Below are positions 58,870 through 64,000 of a stretch of DNA of 64,000 nucleotides, one piece after another (positions within the stretch are counted from its first letter, which is position 1; each line of letters starts with the position of its first letter). The notes beneath the pieces were generated by a model that made no database searches, was not told the origin of the DNA, and saw only the letters and a list, made by a program, of their open reading frames with translations. The stretch spans positions 1,116,001 to 1,180,000 of the forward strand of contig CADCXC010000003.1 of the NCBI GenBank assembly GCA_902806595.1, in the 5' to 3' direction. This DNA is from Pyrenopolyporus hunteri (Eukaryota > Ascomycota > Sordariomycetes > Xylariales > Hypoxylaceae). A program made the position numbers and the translations under genes.

Positions 58870-60384
58870 ATGGGTCTACCGTAAGTATTATCGCGACGCG
58901 TCTACCTGAGACTTTTTTTATATTCAGCACCCGTCTTCATTATTTCCTGGACATCTGCCCAATGGATTTATCGATTACGTGACTCGCGTCGTGCTCCCTG
59001 TTAACGTGTTGCTTTCTTCGCTTTTAGACTATGGGTTGAGCCTGATGAATCTGGCTCTCGTGCTAAAGCGGCGGGAAAATCCCCCACTGATCCCACAACG
59101 ACGCGGTCCCCGATTCGCCGCTCAACTTCGCCGCGTCGTGCTGCTGCCAGGGAAACTCACCGACGCCGACAAATGCGCTCGATCCGAGAACAGCGCCTAA
59201 GGACCCTCATGGAAGCGCAGTACATTGATCGCGAAGATTCGGCGAACTACCTCAGAGCGTTGACCGGAACGTTGAATAATGATGATGACAATTCGTCTAG
59301 CTCCCTTCCCGACTCTGGTCCCCGGGAAGATCGCTCGTCTCGTCGTATCGGAATTGGAGACATTGAAGCAGACTCTGGCCTGGCTCCTGAAATCGCTGCT
59401 CTTTTCCGGGCCCCCTTCGGCGGTACTCGCGATGGTCGCGCTGCTCCGCGAGATGAAGTCCCTTCGGATGAAGATATTCCTGGCCTTATAGGAGAAGATG
59501 CTCCCAGTGGTGCTCGACATAGGGGCAACGAGCGTCCTCGTCGCATCGAACGCGACCCCATACGGAATAATGGCCCGTTTGCCTCCGGTTTTTGGCGACG
59601 TACTCCTCCGTGGATTGAGGATGATGTAGACGACCCGATGGCAGAGATAATCCGGCCCTATCGCTCCCGACGCAGCCCGGGCGCATCGCGGCCGGACCCT
59701 ATAGACGATTCCTGGGTACACGAACCTCGAGGCCCGCGCCCAATTGGCTCGCTCGATCCGTTCTCATTTGATCCGTTTCAACCCATGCTTCATCTCTCGG
59801 AGGACTACAGTACCCCTCGGGCCGCTCGTGAGCGTACTCAAACCAGCACTGATCGTCGCTACCGGGCCAGTGGTATCCGTCGTCGAGCGCTCCGAGTCAG
59901 GTATGATGATGGACTGGGCGACCGAGATCGTAGCCTAAGCCCTGAGGGAGATGTATGGGCTACTCTGCAGTCTACTTTAACGCCGGATCCCCAACCGCCC
60001 AGCGTTGGTTCTTCGTTCGCATCCACTACGGTCTCAACCGCCACATCTCTAAACCCGACCGTCTCTTCATCCCGCACGTCCGTCACTGGTCCTAGAGAGG
60101 AAGCCGAACCCCCTTGTGACCCTGTTAACGAGCCGGACGATGCTGCCGAAGGCAGTGGTGCCGATGTTCCACATGCGGATCGTTCTCGACGACCGACCCC
60201 TCATGGTAGAAGGTCGTACGCGGAAGTCGCTGCTGATACACAGACAGGCGCTGGATTATCGCCCGACGACCCCGAATGGCTCTCAGGTATGCATCGCATC
60301 GTCAGCGGGCTCGCATCCCGACAGGATATCCCGGATGAATGGTGGGCGCAGGCAGGCCTTAGTCGTTCGATGTCGTGGATGTAG
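58870..60384 (+). CDS. conserved disordered fungal protein, function unknown
   Basis: Exon 1 is only 11 nt (58870-58880, ATG GGT CTA CC) and is followed by a 147-base intron (GTAAGT ... TTTTAG). Exon 2 is 59028-60384. The product has 455 residues. The second exon is open from its acceptor, and the long frame has no good early ATG of its own, which supports the short first exon. The protein is basic and serine/arginine-rich throughout. It contains a possible helix (REQRLRTLMEAQYIDREDSANYLRAL), the block GLGDRDRSLSPEGDVWATL followed by TLTPDPQPPSVGSSFAST, and the C-terminal ending DIPDEWWAQAGLSRSMSW. I recall the LSPEGD/TPDPQPPSVGSSFAS block in other filamentous-fungal hypothetical proteins but know no function. 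No catalytic domain, signal peptide or membrane segment is seen. Confidence 0.78.
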
Positions 60385-61880
60385 CCTGTATGGGGCGCTA
60401 CACAGGAGTACCCGGACGTGTCCCGGAACGAGGCGGCAGTTTTACGTTGAGGGGAGCAAAAAAAGAATTTGTAGGTGTTTTGTGTCATTTCTATTCAGAG
60501 GCCTTTAGCCCCTCGGCGTTACGGAAAACTCGCTATGTCTTGCTGGCGTGAGGATATTGTTACACTCCGCCTCTGGTGAAAGAGGAACAATGGAGTTACG
60601 CGGTTGGCGTTGTATTTATAATGTGTACAAAGGTGGCACGTCATTGTTGATGCCAACGAAGCCTGAGCAAACGGGCTGAACTCAGCTAATCTTAGCACGA
60701 GGTAGAGGTTTTGCTGCGGCAGCTTATACGTAATTGAGGCCCATTGGACCAGCCGTACACGCATCTCCTGCGGTGACACTTGGTATTGTATGACACAAGA
60801 ATCTGAAGCCGCCCGCGATTTAAAATATGACAAATCGTACTCATGTCCATCCATATACCTACCTAGGATGCGGTTTCCGGTTTGCTGTATAACACACCAT
60901 ACCCAGAAATTACGCAGTTTCTGATGCTACACGTTCCCAATACTACCTAACCCTAAGCTTAGGTACCCCATAGACACACGTGGTTAGTAGCCGAGTTGGT
61001 TGCAGAGCGAATACAGGTTATGCACCTCTCAGGTGGGCAACGGTGGTATTCAGACAGGTAGTTCCAAGTCTCGAAGTCGCATTACGTTACGGGGTATTTT
61101 TTAACTCGAGGCAAGCTGCAGTAGCTTGCCTGGGTCCTATACTAAATCCCCGCTGGACCAGTTAGATGGCATGCCCCAGCCGCAACCCCCCCGGTGCGGT
61201 AACGACCTACCTGCCTACATAAACCTAGGCGGTGCCTGAATGTGTCTTATCCCGGGAAGGCACGACAAAACCCACCCCAAGTACAAATACAAGGAATACA
61301 AACATACATGTAAATACCTAGGTAGGTACAGTGGTAGTTGCCGTTGCTAGCACCACCAAGCACCAAAGTACCGCGCAACGACCAGCGCCATCGTAAAGAG
61401 GTAACCAATTAAGCTCCAATTAAGCTGGAGCCTCTTGAAACATTTCAGGAACAGCAACCCGAAGCTGCGATTGGGCGCCTAAATTCTTTCTCCCACACAC
61501 ATTATAGACGACCTACACATACGTTCATTGCCTAGGAAATATTAACCTAGGGAATATTAGGAAATACACATGCACACACGCTGCACACGCCTCTTTCCTC
61601 CCCCCCACATCGGGAAGCAAGATTTTTGGGGGAGTTCATGGCAACGAGATTCTCGAACTCTATCCCACCCACCTCTAACTCGACCTGGTTTAACCTGACC
61701 TGACCAGACCTTAAAGACCCTCTTTTTCAAGTAGAGATTGGGTCGGGCTGTTGCCGAATCCGATAACCTCCCGACGATCCACGGTCCGTGCCTCTAGAGT
61801 ATCGTATCTCACCTCCCGGCGTTTAATAATAAGGACGAGGGAGAGCTTGGTTGGAATGTGAAAGCAACTCGGCTCCGCGC

Positions 61881-61915
<35 letters not shown>

Positions 61916-62019
61916 TGTGCCCCTCCACCACCACCGCGCCTACCGTCCCCCGACGGATTTCGACGGACGGCTTGCTCCTTGGTCTAGGAAAGGAGAACGA
62001 CGAGTAGACCGTTCCAGTC
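60385..62019. other. intergenic sequence upstream of SepH-like kinase
   Basis: 1.6 kb without a supported gene. It contains TACCTAGG-type motifs (about 60856 and 61314-61330) and paired AATTAAGCT units (61405-61425). The last 300 bases include a CGA triplet repeat and should be the kinase leader. Short frames (60519-60854 minus, 61809-62057 minus, 61851-62087 plus) are not convincing. Confidence 0.5.
61881..61915. repeat. (CGA)n triplet repeat in the kinase 5' leader
   Basis: Nearly twelve uninterrupted CGA/GAC units about 105 bases before the ATG at 62020. No coding role is apparent. Confidence 0.9.
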
Positions 62020-64000
62020 ATGGCGCCCAGCTCGGCGCATACGCCCCATCCCTCCAACGGCTCCGCGTCCAGCGAACGACGTTATAGCGTTACAAACGGG
62101 AAAGCGGCCGTGGTGGCGGCTAGACACGATAGAACACCCAATACCCCGAAGAGGGAGGGCGGCGGGCGCGATAGGGCCCTACAAGATCCGGGGTTAACAG
62201 ACTACGTACGTGCATTGTCCGTGCCCATGGACCTGTGGGAAGTGGTCGCACGTGCCTGGCTTTTGCGCTGACAGGGTTCATCATAGCGTCTAGGAGAATG
62301 CCTGGGTAAGGGAGCGTTCGGCTCCGTGTACAAGGCGATTCACTGGGGTACCGGCGAGGCTGTCGCCGTGAAGCAGATTAAGCTGGTGAATTTACCCAAG
62401 AGCGAGCTACGAATGATCGAGGTACGTCGACGTTGTCATAAGTACTTCAAATCGAATTGGGCGAAGCTGATATGATTTCAGGCCGAAATCGACCTCCTCA
62501 AGAATTTGAATGTAGGTAGACCCCCTGTACCCTCGGCCATGAGATTGTGGCCATAATTCTTCGTAACTAACTTTGCCAAGCACGACAACATCGTCAAGTA
62601 CATCGGATTTGTCAAAGCGGCAGATTGCCTTAATATCATATTAGAGTAGGTCATTTTCCCTGAGCCCGATAGCGCGCTGGAGATGCTGACGGACCTAAGG
62701 TACTGCGAAAACGGTTCTCTACACTCAATATGCAAGGCGTACGGAAAGTTTCCGGAGAACCTAGTTGGTGTTTATATGACCCAGGTTCTCCAAGGCCTAC
62801 AATATCTCCATGATCAGGGTGTGATACACAGAGATATCAAGGGAGCCAATATCCTAACGACCAAGGATGGCAAGGTGAAACTGGCGGACTTTGGCGTCTC
62901 GACCAGTACCGTCGCCGGGCCCGATAAAGAAGCTCAAGTGGTAGGAACACCGTACTGGATGGCACCTGAGATCATCGAGCTGTCCGGTGCCACGCCGGCG
63001 TCTGATATCTGGAGCTTGGGTTGCACGGTTATTGAGTTGTTATCTGGTAAACCTCCGTATCACCATCTACAAGCCATGCCTGCATTGTTTGCTATCGTTA
63101 ACGATGACCACCCACCCCTTCCTGAGGGCGTCTCTTCGGTCCGTAATCCCATCCCACAGTTGTGCTGCGTCCACGAGAGCTGGGGCTGACATTGATATAG
63201 GCCGCGCGTGATTTCCTAATGCAATGCTTCCAGAAAGATCCCAACCTACGTGTTTCCGCAAGAAAACTGTTAAAGCACAACTGGATTGTAGGCTGCCGCC
63301 GGAGCGACGCGCCGGTGGCCAAAGCTCCAAGCAATTTCAGTCAGGCCGTCGAGGAAGTTAAACAGTGGAATAAGGCGCTTACTTCTTCCGAGACCAATCT
63401 TAGGGCTTCGGGAGGCTCCGATTCATCGGTTCCTTTCCATCATCATACGCATCAAATGCCACGATTCATATCACAGGAGCAGTCTAGATCTAATGTACCA
63501 GCTCCGTTAAAGGCACCTTTCGTATTCGCAAAGTCGAGACCCAACGCCGAAGACTTTCGTTCCCCTGAGCTTGCAGGTGCGTAACAAGCCCGCAGGTCGT
63601 AAAAGCTATCAAATTGTTAGTCACTAACTGCTTGACTTTTTAGATGATGACAATTGGGATGACGACTTCGCAACTGCGATCTCGCCGAGTGCCCTAAGAC
63701 TCCCTCATGTCAAACCTCAGGATCACTTCGGTGGCATGCTTTCAGCTGACCGTCTGAAGGCCTTCGCATCCATCGACAATTCGCGCGATATCTCCGCCCA
63801 CTGGGAGAATGATGACGACGGGGAGCTTATGACCATAAATAAATTGCAATCAGTTCAAGAAGAGGATCCACAGGAGAAGACAATTCGCCCGAATTGGAAA
63901 TTTACAGAAAACTCCGAGAGAATAGTAGAAACAAAATCTCAGTCGCACTCGCAAGCGCCAAAATCATCCCCCCGCAAACGGTCAACAAGCGGGCACCAAA
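62020..64000 (+). CDS. sepH: septation-initiation protein kinase, SepH/Cdc7 type (3' end outside window)
   Basis: Seven exons seen: 62020-62205, 62287-62421, 62482-62511, 62581-62645, 62700-63138, 63201-63576, 63644 to the window end. The Ser/Thr kinase domain starts at about residue 63: glycine loop GKGAFGSVY, VAVK lysine, HRDIKGANIL catalytic loop, ADFGVS, GTPYWMAPE and the SDIWSLGCT block. This is the Cdc7/SepH branch of STE-like kinases. After the kinase comes the segment DDDNWDDDFATAISPSAL and HFGGMLSADRLKAFAS, characteristic of the fungal SepH/Cdc7 tail. In Aspergillus nidulans SepH starts the septation network that builds septa and allows conidiation. The exon 5 donor is GTCCGT, weaker than the rest, but joining EGVSS to AARDFLMQCFQKD restores the family block. 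Roughly the last half of the protein is missing because the window ends. Confidence 0.9.

Overview
The window is nuclear DNA of a filamentous ascomycete (Pezizomycotina; a sordariomycete-like genome is my guess, not shown). The reasons are short GT-AG introns of about 50-150 nt with CTAAC/CTAAT branch sites, a FluG-type amidohydrolase/glutamine-synthetase fusion, a SepH/Cdc7-type septation kinase, a NACHT-ankyrin protein, a GH76 cell-wall mannosidase, and a large AT-rich block that looks like repeat-induced point mutation (RIP) of transposons. Most genes had to be assembled from several open frames. The splice models given here were checked by reading frame and by motif continuity.

Left gene-rich arm (about 0.9-27.0 kb): methionine aminopeptidase 2; a PRELI/UPS mitochondrial lipid-transfer protein; a small conserved fungal protein; a P-loop uridine-kinase-like protein with an apparent 1-bp frameshift; Nop13-like nucleolar RNA-binding protein; FluG-like protein; a 1361-residue NACHT/ankyrin STAND (NLR-like) protein; a GPI-anchored GH76 mannosidase; GMP synthase in 12 exons; and a medium-chain reductase.

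Middle (about 27.2-48.7 kb): 21 kb of almost pure A+T without a believable gene. The remaining C and G are nearly all in CpG. Two LTR retrotransposons can still be delimited, one nested in the other. The outer one has 212-213-bp LTRs and a perfect 5-bp target duplication (AACGT). The inner one has 272-bp LTRs of identical length and a perfect 5-bp duplication (AAATT). A foldback element of about 0.77 kb lies inside the inner one. The 7.6 kb to the right is equally mutated and unassigned.

Right gene-rich arm (about 49.2-64.0 kb): a MYND zinc-finger protein, a 2-oxoglutarate/Fe(II) dioxygenase, a dihydrodipicolinate-synthase-family aldolase, an alpha/beta hydrolase, a DUF218 protein, dihydrofolate synthase, a disordered conserved fungal protein with an 11-nt first exon, and the 5' part of the SepH/Cdc7 kinase, cut by the window end. 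The genes are mainly unrelated housekeeping functions. I see no metabolic cluster, RNA gene or CRISPR array. The contrast between intact gene islands and a strongly mutated nested-transposon block is the main feature of the window.
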